Source: Phallusia mammillata
Taxonomy: Eukaryota > Chordata > Ascidiacea > Phlebobranchia > Ascidiidae
NCBI GenBank assembly: GCA_003260075.1
Contig: QLIY01000045.1
Span: forward strand, 62,001-126,000
DNA length: 64,000 bases
Direction: 5' to 3'
Below, piece after piece: positions 50,269-61,100 of the stretch. Each line of letters opens with the position of its first letter. The stretch's first letter is position 1. The translations under genes were made by a program, and so were the position numbers. The notes beneath the pieces were generated by a model. It was not told the origin of the DNA. It ran no database searches and saw only the letters and a list, made by a program, of their open reading frames with translations.

Positions 50269-51387
50269 CGGCGAAATTCAGAGCCACATAAGTTTAAGTG
50301 GTTTCAACTAAAAAAAATTCATCTGGTATATTTTGACATTGAAAGCGAAATTCAGTAAACGTTTTGACAATTACTCATGTCTTTTATCTGATTAAATGTG
50401 TTGTCATTTCATGAATAAAGATCCGTTCGCAGTGTTCTAAAAAAATATTGACAAAAATATCGGTTTAAGTTCGATATTCTTGTCTGTTGTCTTTTTAGCA
50501 AGTTTTTGCTTCTTTATCATGTGTGTAGAGCACATCTTGCATAATGAAATCAGTTCTACATATTTACAAGATAATTATACTATACTTTTCCATACATGTG
50601 CAGACAAATCTTCACAACGACTGGTTTATAAAGAACGCCGAGGCAATGGAAATGGCATTGGACGAAGACATGCTGATAAAAAATGACGATGACGATGAAT
50701 TGAAACAAGTTATAAGTTCGAAAAAACAACAACTTGCTGCGTTGCTGAAGAAACCAATCTTTCCTAAAGGATTTTCAGGTATGATTTCACAGAGATTTTG
50801 TAACATACATAAATATACTTTTTCAAATTCATCATTGAATATACGTTGACCCAGAGTGACGCTGCTTTTCGGGCCTGGTTCGAATAAAACGGGCTTGGTT
50901 TGGTCATAACATCACACTCGGCATCATTTGTTTTGTAATTTCGGTTTGATATATCCAACTTTCGGTTGCGGGTCGGGTTTCGGGCTTGTACTTTCTGGTT
51001 TGGGCCTTAATTTCGGTCAGCTTACAACTCTGCATTGAGCCGCTGTAAATTCGTGCAGTGGTACCCCCCAAAAAACGAACATATTATTGTACTAAGTTGC
51101 AGTACCAAATAAGGTTGTATACAGCATTTATGGATAAATTATTTGTCGAGTGTAATCGGCCTCAAAGTCTGTCTTCAATGGTTAAACTCGAGTTAGGCCC
51201 TATCAGTGTACCGTTTTCTACATTTTGTTAAAAAAGTAAACACAACCTCATTTGGACAAAACTAACATGTGCTGATTTGTTTGCAGGAAAGTTTATCACA
51301 CAGACTGGTGAGCTCTCGCTACCTGGTATTAAAACTGAAAACGTCTTTAACAACAGAAAAAAAGAGAGCAGAAAAAGAAGAAACTAA
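41133..51387 (+). CDS. DDX24: ATP-dependent RNA helicase DDX24 (DEAD box)
   Basis: Thirteen exons give an intact frame of about 695 residues: 41133-41270, 41583-41936, 42914-43075, 43145-43276, 43338-43494, 45551-45684, 46054-46221, 47248-47355, 48255-48429, 49429-49524, 49967-50154, 50604-50778, 51287-51387. The N-terminus has the DDX24 hallmark WESIPL...FEELTDYSL, then a basic Lys-rich stretch. Helicase motifs in order: Q motif (GFSKPMPIQ), I (AETGSGKT), Ia (PTRELA), Ib (TPGR), II ([12 protein letters not shown]), III (SAT), IV region, V (SDVAARGLD), VI (HRSGRSAR). An acidic insert between I and Ia is usual for DDX24. It is a nucleolar helicase for large-subunit ribosome assembly (yeast Mak5). 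Extra copies of exons 2-8, whole or partial, lie beside poly-G tracts and are treated as assembly artefacts. It may be co-transcribed with ZNHIT2. Confidence 0.92.
41336..42556. repeat. Duplicated DDX24 exon 2 region with two poly-G joins
   Basis: The stretch 41336-42074 (intron 1 end, exon 2, intron 2 start) is followed by 10 G (42075-42084), a second copy of its left part (42085-42364), 11 G (42365-42375) and a copy of its right part (42376-42556). Exon 2 is thus present once in full and once as two fragments with its middle replaced by G. The copies differ by scattered substitutions and short indels. Confidence 0.8.
42609..42984. repeat. Duplicated DDX24 exon 3 start with poly-G join
   Basis: 42609-42790 carries the end of intron 2 and the first part of exon 3, stopping at the Walker A codons. 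After 11 G (42791-42801) the same sequence resumes at 42802 and continues into the complete exon. The truncated copy cannot splice into a useful product. Confidence 0.8.
43669..43745 (+). mobile_element. SINE fragment lacking the hAT insertion (empty site)
   Basis: The element starts gttgccaagttggccgagtgg, has the B box ggttctaatcc and runs through tgtgtttccctgagcaag before being cut by a G tract. The 8-mer tgtgtttc (43722-43729) is present once and uninterrupted. At the corresponding place in the other copy (44852-45302) it is duplicated around an hAT element. This is the pre-insertion allele. Confidence 0.75.
44787..45400 (+). mobile_element. tRNA-derived SINE interrupted by an hAT element
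   Basis: The SINE head (A box tggccgagtgg, B box ggttctaatc) runs to 44859. The body resumes after the hAT element at 45295 with tgtgtttccctgagcaagaaacttgagcgacattg and a tail rich in A. It matches the minus-strand copy at 34345-34489. It lies in DDX24 intron 5. Confidence 0.7.
44860..45294. mobile_element. Non-autonomous hAT element inserted in a SINE
   Basis: The terminal inverted repeats TAGTGATGGGACG and cgtcccatcacta flank 435 bp. The target-site duplication tgtgtttc is perfect (44852-44859 and 45295-45302) and is confirmed by the empty site at 43722-43729. The interior has repeated tactcggtatcgat-like subunits and no transposase. Confidence 0.88.
45579..46092. repeat. Duplicated DDX24 exon 6 with poly-G join
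   Basis: Exon 6 (DEAD motif), intron 6 and the first part of exon 7 at 45579-45834 recur at 45846-46092 after 11 G (45835-45845). The left copy of exon 7 is truncated in the SAT motif. In the right copy of exon 6 the residue after MLE is K instead of R. Confidence 0.8.
46541..46876. repeat. Duplicated intron 7 segment with poly-G join
   Basis: 46541-46697 is repeated at 46711-46876 after 11 G (46698-46708). The segment is non-coding and the copies are about 95 percent alike by eye. Confidence 0.75.
46873..47313. repeat. Duplicated DDX24 exon 8 start with poly-G join
   Basis: 46873-47087 (intron end and first 66 bases of exon 8) recurs at 47100-47313 after 12 G (47088-47099). Only the right copy continues into the complete exon. 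Confidence 0.8.
47340..47570. repeat. Duplicated exon 8 end with poly-G join
   Basis: The end of exon 8 and start of intron 8 (47340-47450) recurs at 47461-47570 after 10 G (47451-47460). Confidence 0.8.
47700..48215. mobile_element. Degenerate hAT-like remnants in DDX24 intron 8
   Basis: Right-end-like sequences ggttgccgacccctg (48003-48017) and gttgccaaaccctg (48198-48211) resemble hAT termini, and the body has repeated ttggcacg motifs. Matching left ends and duplications were not found, so these are decayed or truncated copies. Confidence 0.35.
50189..50266. other. 78-G homopolymer in DDX24 intron 11
   Basis: A run of 78 G lies 34 bp after the donor of exon 11. The flanks are not copies of each other. 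As with the 56-G tract, it is more likely a gap filler or artefact than genomic sequence. Confidence 0.85.
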
Positions 51388-52132
51388 AGGGCTCAAAATA
51401 AATCACTATCCTTTACGAAATCATTTGCGTGTTATATTTACCAGCATGAGAGTCAAACAGAATGGCTTTCTTGAGCCTGACAACTTCAGTACTAACGTTT
51501 GTAAGTTTCTATTTGACTTAAAACAGTATATTTCTAATTAAAAACACGTTAACTTTGCTTTTGTTTAAAATATTTAATTACACATTTTGATTGAGGTACA
51601 ACCACATGGAATTTGTATGATTAAGGCGACCATAACATTTTCGGCAATGTGTGTGTATTCTGAAAGCACCAAGAGTTGTTCAAAGATTTATGTTGTGAAA
51701 TGCAAATGAAAGTTAGCCTAGTTGTTATAAAAATGTTTTTCTTTATTCCGAAAACCCGGGTTTGGGCAAACCCAAAAATTCAATCATCAAAAACATCGAT
51801 AACAATGTTTATTTGTCAAATAAATTCAAAAAAGGTATTTGTAAAGAAAAATAGGAAAAATTATTTTGAAAATGTTGCAAATGCGAAATGTACCTGGATG
51901 CATTCTGGCTTAAATTCCGATGCAATATTACCATTGGTGGTAGTTTGACTGAGTCAAACTGCGCAAAACATCGAAAAAACAATAAATAAACACTGAAAAA
52001 CAAACAAACAAAAATATGTTAATAAAATAAGCTACAAAAGTTGGAATGCACAGCGGCGTAGCTTAAATGACGAAAATTACAGTAGTTTGACCACAAACAC
52101 GACAAGAAAATGAACCCTATGCATAAGTTCTG
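51388..52132. other. Convergent 3' intergenic region
   Basis: The region separates the ends of DDX24 (+) and the Ig receptor (-). AATAAA at 51397-51402 lies ten bases after the DDX24 stop and may serve as its polyadenylation signal. No gene was recognised. Confidence 0.5.
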
Positions 52133-55100
52133 TTAAGCCTTCGATCGGATAGAGATTTGATTTTTCAGTTCCAAATGCACAAACTGGTGGTTGGTGTACT
52201 TTACAACCGGTTTCATTGTTTTACAACGATGGTAGGCGACAAAACCGACAGCAGCGATGATAAGAAGACCGACAACAGCGATGCAGCTGGCGATAACTTT
52301 CGTATGTGTAGAGTGCTTTTCCGTTGTAACGTATTCCGCTTGCGTAAGTTGCACAGTGGCGTTTGGATTACCTCCCTGTGATTTTGCACTGCGTCCGACC
52401 GACATTACTATCATGTAACTTGCGAAATCATCTTCATGGACATCTCTGAAACACAAACACAAATTAGCGAACAATACCAATGTGTGTTTTGATCAAACAA
52501 TTTAGCACAAGGGCTAGATCTTATAGTATAACATCGATTTTGTAGTTTTGTGATACGATTTTAGTGGAATTATATGCTTTGTAAGTCTTACTCGAAAGTA
52601 ACTGACGCTTGAATTTTAACACTCTTTGGATTTCGTTCGTTGCCTTGTGCAATGTGGCTGAAACACGGTAAGCGAACCATCGTCCTACAACAACAACAAA
52701 ATCATCAAATAAGAATAACAGTACAAACAATAGCGGGTGTAAATTTCAAGTAGAGCAAATCGTTAATTTGTTTAATCGATTCATTAGTTTTAATTTAACG
52801 CCATTAGTTAGTGCCCAAAGTTTAATGGATTGAGCGGGTGTATTTTTTTGCTACTATTAATGAAAGCTATGAATGGATTCAAGGTTTTTATTGGTTTACA
52901 GCAAACAAACCCTAGAATATTTTTTGTACTTACGCGTCGCAAGAAATGTTTCCAGAAAAATATCGTGCTGAATTGCTCAGCAAACTTTTGAAGCATAGCA
53001 TAGAAACGTTGTTGTTTGTATCAATCTGCAATGACACAAATGGTATTAAAACGTGTAAATTGTGTAAAACAAGATTTTCTCTGGACGTACCTTCATCCAC
53101 CGAACAGATGCCATGAAATAAGGAACGTCGTAGTATCCCAAGTCCCCTGTGCAGTTCAGTGAAACTCGAGATCCTACTTTTGCAGGAACGACGCTTTTCG
53201 TGCATTTTACAAGCACGCGTGAGAAAGACGAAGCCTCTGAAGAATTGAAATGTAACATTAAATTAACTTCTAACACGGTTAAATTGCTGACTCACGTTTC
53301 ACGCAGACAGGATAATGTGTTACGTACTGCGTCTGCCCGTTGTGCGTCACGGCACAGGTGTAGATTCCCGGATGTTCGTACGTGATTGTGTTAATATGCA
53401 TCTGACAAAGAAAGTATAAAGGTTGAATCAAAACATTGTGTTTAGAGCAGGGGTGTCCAACTCGAACACACCGCCGTGCCAAATTTTGTTTTAGAATATA
53501 CTCGCGTGCCACTGTTTGGTACTTTTTCCATACCATTTCTTAAACGTCCTAACGTGACGGGCTCAATTTATGATACTCCAAAAACTTTTTATTATGTTTA
53601 TGCGACACAAGCTACAAATAGTTTGCAACGGGGCTTAAGTTTTGTCAAAAAACGAACAGTTTAATTGGTGGGTTCGGTAACTTTACTAATTTTTACTCAA
53701 GTTAGAATAATCATCTGAATTTGCAAAAGCTGGTGTGCCATTTTCAAATGCTCTGCGTGCCACTTTTGGCACGCGTGCCACGTGTTGGACACCCCTGGTT
53801 TAGAGGCAAAATTTTGCTGTTATTGAAGATCCGTAATGTGTTCCATCTTTCAAACAACCGTGTGAGTAAATAATGTAAGAAATTGGACCAATTTTATCAT
53901 TTTTTATGGCATGTTAAGGATGGTCTTTAATATTTTACAATGTAAAGTACTTAAAATATGTCCTCTAAAAGTCTAAAGTCCTCTAACACAATGGTTACCG
54001 AACTTTTTCATATTTTTTTCAAAACGGTCCCTTTGCCATTATTTCGAGGGCTCGCGGTCCTTAAGCCTCAATGTGTATTTCATAAAAACGGAAGTTGATT
54101 GCAGGATTTTAGCTAGTTATGCAAAATTGCGCATAACACTCATCCAAAGACATCACAAACAGGACAAAAAACATTACGATTGTGCGCGAACAATTGCATT
54201 TTTGATAGTTGTCATTCAATAAAGGCCATTGTTTAGCAATGGAGACAGTCGATTCTCAATTCTACTTTGATTTAAACTTATTTAGTGGCACAAACTGACG
54301 CCAAATAAGATTATAGAATTACTTCAACCGCTTTGCGGTCCCCCCAAAATTGCCTCACGGACCCCTAAAGGACCGCGTTTGGGAACCGCTGCTCTAACAT
54401 ATCTTCTGCCTACCCGGGGTTTGTTGGAGTAAGCTGATTTTCGATAATTCTCGTTTCCAACTGCGGTGCAGTTTCGCAACCACGTAACATTTAATAAAGT
54501 TTGTGCGTGTGCAGAACTCCCTCCTTGCAGATCCACATCATCTCCTAGTAAACAAGAAATACTCAGGTTAAACTAATAAGTCTAATTTTACGGCATTGTA
54601 AAAAAATGTGTCTCTACCTGCACATTCCAGACTTATAGTTTTGCCGATGCTCGCTGAATTGAGTTGTTTTCGACCAAGGTTGCTTAATGCCTCTTCGCAT
54701 GTTTGTTCTTGTAACGTGGTGGCGTTGACAAAAATTGGCTGAGCCCAGCACGTCGATGACGACTGTTAGATAGAAAAATAAGCTTATGTGTTGATTTTGG
54801 AAAAATGATAGGAAATGGGATTGAAAAACATTTGAATTGTGACTTAGTTTGTAACAAAATACAGTTGTCGGGTCTTGTTTAGAGGGAGGATCGTACATTG
54901 CAGTCTATGTATTTGTGTCTATGGCAAATTTTGCCTTGGTTCTAGTTTACTTTTTTTCGAAAAAATTTTTTTTCTGTTGTTTTACAACAATAACTTTAAA
55001 TTTGCTGTAAATTTTGATTCCGACCTTTAAAACAACAAGAAAGTGTCGTGGACTAGCTTTTTCAACGTCAGGCATGTCAAGATTGAAAGACATCAGATCC

Positions 55101-58100
55101 TCAAGTATTCCCGTTTTGTGAAAAAGAAGCTTACTTGTATTGTTCTGCCAAATCGTACACTAAAAAATAATTTATTATTTGTTAAATTAAAAAAAAAACT
55201 TATTTATCGCAATGTGTTATATATTATTAATTATTATTAATTGTTTTGTTATTATTTGATTCTGGTAATCAATCACATCTTACTGCTATGTCGGTAACGA
55301 TTTTTACTTTTTATATGTTTAGCAAATCTAAATTATGAAAAGGTTAATTTCCTTTAGCACAATTTTAAGTTAAAAAAATTATTTAAGTTAAAAATTACTG
55401 AAAAATATTTTTCACAATAATCTAAATAATTTGGTTGCAATTTGTGTGCATTTTAAACGATTTTTACCTCAACTGGATTGCTTTCTGGGAAAGTGTAATC
55501 GTACTCCGATTCTGTTTCTGTTTCATCATACATCTCACTTTCCAAAACATCGCAGCGAAGTACAAATGGCCAATTGAGATGAGCATTTACTGTCATAACT
55601 GGTTTACGTTTACAAGACGCACTGAAAACATCCACAGTCTCTTGCACCAAATCTATTGTGGAGTTTAAAACATCCCTTACACCCCACCCCCAACTAAACA
55701 TGATCGCATAACGTCCAAAGTCTTCCTCTCGAACATTGCTGTGAAAAAAATATACATATATTTGTTTGATCCTCCTTTCTACAGTTGCATATTTATTTTA
55801 GGGGCCTTTTAATATCGCTTCAATGCCTATTATATTTCTAATTTGTGGTAATGCTCAATTTATGTATTTTCTTTCAAAAATCAATGTTTAAAAGAAATAT
55901 AACTTGCATTGAAATCCCCTCCCACCACAACACCATATTTTATATCTGTTTTTGTTTACATCAACAACCTTTCGGAAAACCGTTGTTAAAAACAAATTGG
56001 AAGAGTTCGACCGGAATAGTCAATTTTCTCAAAGAATTTTTACATAAATTGCAAGAATATCACCATAGATGTCGTTATTAATAACACCATGAAATAGTAA
56101 GTAACTATGCAGGTAACATACAAACTTACTTAAAAGTTAACGAGGTTTGAAATACTCCGGTCGTCGGATTTCGCTCGGTTCCTTTGGGAACATAACTGTA
56201 GCAAGGCTCTTCTGGTATACCTGACCTGTGAGGAGCCAAACCACCGTAAGGATTTTTGCTTGCATAAGAATAAGCCTAATACTTACGCTTTACAGGAGAT
56301 GTTACCGTGGATCTGTTTTGAAGGCTCGCTGGACAAGCGTGTGGCGCACTCTAATGTCTGGTTGTTTGCTGGTATCTTTTTGCAAAACAGACCGTAAAGC
56401 ATTGTTAAGAACTAATAAGCAACAAAAACCAAACACGCCCAGTACCTTTTTCCACACCACAGATCTTGGTCGGAAACGAAACATTTTGGCATCACCGCTG
56501 CAGTTCAATGTAACACTGAAACCGACTTTTGCATGTACAATACGTTTGGAGCATTTAATTTTTTTCAACTCTCGTGAAAAAGATTGAGGTCCTGAAAAAA
56601 TGTAAGCATGATTACGTTGAAACTTATCTTTAAGACAAATTTCTAACTTACGTTTAACGCAAACGGGGTAGTGTGTCAAGTACTGCGTCTGTCCGTTGTG
56701 TGTCACAGCGCAGGTGTAAACTCCCGGATGTTCAAACGTTACATTGGCCAAGTTAAACTACAAATATACGGAGCGGTAAAAAACTGGAAGCTATTTTCGT
56801 AAAAAATGTACCTACCGTTGGTTTGTTTGATCCTGTCATCATTCCGTAACTCTTGTTACTTAACACCGAGCAATTCTTCAACCATGAGACTTGAAAATTG
56901 CTTACGTACCCTCCATCATGCAAGTGCGGTTGCTTTCCTGTCATATAAATGTTTCGAAACAAAGTGGTTTATTAAAAGAATTTTTTTTTTAACAAAATGG
57001 TATTAGTAAACAAGATGCTTTCCACAATTACATACTGTCGTAATTATTTACCGTTACATAAAAATCTGTATTTATTTCCGAGGATCAACGAATTGATGCT
57101 AGTGTTGGCTGCACGGTAAGTCGCCTCTTCGCAAGTTTGTTGCGGTAAATTTGTCGCGTTGACAAAAATAGGCTGTGTCCAACAATCTGACGATGTCTAA
57201 ACGAAAATAGGTGTTTGGAAATGGTTGTATTGAAAAATGAGTATTTCTGTGCATATTACAGAAATCAATATTACCCACCTTTACAACTACCAGAAAGTGT
57301 CGGGGCGAGCCGCTTTCAATATCGGGCATGTCCAAGTTTAAATCTGATAAAGTGTCCATTGTGCTTTTTTTGTACATGAGCAGTTCACCTGTACGATTCT
57401 TCCAGATCATACACTGCAAAAAATGGAACGCCTTAACGCCAATTTCGTCACCCTGTCAGCACTATGTTGTATAGTCAACTCTTTTTTTCCGGAATCTTTT
57501 TCATCAGACAGTACAAATAATTTTGTCAAACTTCTAATCACCTCTACTGCGGTATCTTCTGCATAAGTGTATTCATATGATTCATAAAACGAGTTGTACA
57601 TTACATCTTCTAAAACATTGCATCGGAAAGTAAACGGCCAGTTCATATACGCATTCAACGTTATTGCTGGTTTTGGTTGGCATTCTTCATTGATTTTCTT
57701 GAATTCTGTTACCAAAGGATTGTTTTTAAAATACAAAAACCAGTAACATTTGTTTTTACCCGTAAAGTTTATATAAGTGAGATAAGTTAAATACATTTCG
57801 GTTGGTGAAAGAACACAAAGAGACACACTTGGACTGGCATAATCACGTTAAAATGTTATGCAACAAAACCATAGCACGTAAATTGGATAATGACGAAACA
57901 CGCTCAACCGTATACAGTTCTCACCCAAATCAGCGTTCCGCAAAACCACCGATTTTGACAACGTTGCGACATCGCCCGACGAACTTTTTAACCGAAGTTC
58001 ATAACTTCCAAAATCTTGTTCTCGAACGGATCTGAAGATTGGGGAATATTATAGTTTTTGTTTTTGTGAAATTCAGAAAAGTACCTGTAAGTTTAAACGA

Positions 58101-61100
58101 CGCTTTTCAACAACTATTGTCATGGGGTTAGTCACAAGCAAACAGGTCGAGGTGTTTGTAAAATAGTTAATCAGGTAATGAAATGCAAATAACGTATTAT
58201 TTTATTCTTTAGCCTTTTGGAAACATGTCTAAAATTTGCGCTTTAAGTTGTTGATTTCGTGTAAGTTCAACTTTAACAAACACATTGTGTAACAAAACAC
58301 TTGAACAGCCTGGTTCTTTTTGCTAACATTTTACTTAATATCGTCTGGGGAAACGTTTTTTGCAAGTTTCCTGTCATACTGTAACCGTCACAACGTACTT
58401 ACGAAGTTGAAAGTGTCATTTTCCGTTGATCTACGGCCAGAAATCCGTCTTTCGCCGCATTGTACATGACACAGGTGCTTACAGTGACACTGCAGATAAG
58501 AAATCGCTCTTTATTGACAACAAAATAAATTTCCGTTTTTAGGCCCAAGGCGCTGCTAAAGAGTTTATGACGTGGTATGGAAACTTTCCCGTAACGCGAC
58601 ACAAAATCGGATATTTGTTGTAAATATTGTGGTGAACGTGGCGTCTGGGCCGATTTGCTCAATATTCTCATAACTTGGAAAAGTCTGTATGTTTTTTTTA
58701 CCCCAAACCACGTCTGAACTAACCCTTTTTTCCTTAAAACTGGTACTGATGCACATAGTACTGATTGGAAACAAATTTGTGAAAAACATTTTGTTTAACT
58801 CTTAATTTCACAATTTTCTTCCGAAATGTAGACGGCCACACGCTTATCGAGAATGCCTTGACGTAAATTACACACCTTTCACACGTAATATTTTCTTGTA
58901 ATCCTGTTCCGGATCGAGTTAAATCGAAATTTTCACATATAGATGCCGAACTGAAGTTGTTCTGCAAAAGAAAGTCAAACCAGGAAGGTTAGTGAAGTGG
59001 CAGCATCTCACCCTTCAATAGACAACACGATTATTGACGATCGCTTATTTATAAATTACTGAATATGGAAACTCATTTTCAACAAAAATAAAGACTGCAG
59101 AAATGCAAAAATTGTGTGCCAAAAAAATTATGGCATTGTCAAATCCGTATTCAAAGGAAATCAAAATACAATTACAAAGGGGGGGGGGATTTTATAAATT
59201 ACTGAATATGGAAACTCATTTTCAACAAAAATAAAGACAAGTAATGCAAAAATTGTGTGCCAAAAAACTTGTGGCATTGTCAAATCCGTATTCAAAGGAA
59301 ATCAAAATACAATTACAAATCGAAATTTAGTAAGGTTGTCGATAGTACAGACAAGTGACGTTGGTCGTTCTACCATGGAAAATGCAAAGCGCAACCAAAC
59401 TTTAAGACTTTAGGCGATTTTACTTTATTACAAGAATATATAACGCAGTGAAAAGATGACAATTGATTTATAAACTCAACTAAATCCTGACACTCACTTT
59501 ATTCCATGAAGCGTGCAAAGTCGACAGCGACGATCTTTCCATTGTGAACAAGCAATCGATTTGAGCCGATTTTCCCACGTTTGCTAAAACGACATCACTG
59601 TCGCAGCTCAAAAGAGGTAAATTTACTCCTGTGCAGAAAATAAAAAGTTGTATGTAGAGTCCTACTATGTGACAATAAAACTGCATCCTGTCATCACAAC
59701 ATATACGCAGAAAGTATATTTTTTCCGCAAACATATAATTGACGGTGCGGATTGAGCTTACTTTTTCAAAAAAATGTTTGGGGTGTTTCCATGTTACAAG
59801 TTACACTAGACGTAAGAGACCATAACCTGAGGTGCTTGAACTCGTTATTTCTCCGAATCCTACTACTTTGAGGTTAACTGTTTATCCCAAGGCCAGCCAA
59901 GTTCACGCATTTAGGCTACGAAGTTAACAATTTAAGTTGCGTGGCACGCCAGGCGGTTATTTTCGGTCGACCACGCCAAATGACTCGGCGCAGCCTGGCG
60001 GGGTTTTACCCAAATCGATGCTTATTAAGATTCCTCGATAAAAATTGACAGGCCCTGTGGGCACAACGCTGTATCCGAACAGTTGCGCAGTGTTTTCCAC
60101 GGTTTTCACTGATTTAAGTGCTTCTGCCCACCGATGTCAACTATTTCCGACAAAGTTGCCGCGTTTCTCTACAGACGACTGCGGCCCACCGTCATACCTC
60201 ATCCGTATCGCGCTGCGCTTATAATTAACCATGTTGGCGAGGCGATCATCCAGCTTAAGAACGCGGGAACTCCCGACCCGAATCAGCAAAGCTTGGAAAC
60301 GAGCGCTCTCAGCAAAACATATTCCCGCTACTCCGGAAGATTTGAAACGCAGCGCCGCCATATTTCTACTCGGGTATTTTTCACACTGCGAAACTACCAT
60401 CGCTTCGCCTCCGATAAAATTAGTCTAATTGCCGGTAGTTTTGATGATTCAGGAACCTTTGAAATTAAAAAGGGAAGAGGAAGATTTTGTTGGACTATAT
60501 TTATGTGTATTAGTCATCGGAGTAACGGCTTGTAGAACAGGTAGGTAAAGGGATTTTGGAGAAGGGATTGTTTGCACCGGCAAGTATGCAACAGCTGTGC
60601 CATAATGGTAAATTCAGGTACTTTGCTTTAATGTCAGAATTGCAAGTGTACGCCCACGTCTTCTGAATGTTAATTCATGCTGAACCTTTGCTAAGTCATG
60701 TTTGTTTGAAATATTTGCTGCATAGCATAAAAAAAGTGTGTTTTATTGGGAAAACATTGAAAGCAAAATATAAAAATATTGCCAAACATGAAAAAAATTA
60801 CCAACCGTTTTTGCACAACTTGTAGCTTCCTGCATACGTCGTTATTTCCTTATGAGTTACAGCGCAACTGTATTCCGAATCCAAATCACTTTTCTAGAAA
60901 AAAAACACGAACGGCTTATATGCTGTCAAACATAAAATGACGGTGAATGTTACCTGACGAGACAAAGGTGTTTGAATGCCGCTAAAAACGGACTGGGAGC
61001 AATTTCGAAGCCACGATACTTCCAAGTCCAAATCACTTGCAAGAGAATGTGTATCTGCAAAAGATGGTATATTTTTGCTAGAAGTGATATTACATGTTTA

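Noticed and set aside
58565..58789. Candidate extra exon of the Ig receptor (codons for VSSDVVWG and following)
   Set aside because: The exons 58961-58876 and 58489-58403 join directly in phase and match the other modules, leaving no room for it.
60134..60535. 133-codon open frame on the plus strand
   Set aside because: There are no motifs, it lies in an intron of the opposite-strand gene, and comparable frames are open on the other strand. It reflects the GC-rich composition.
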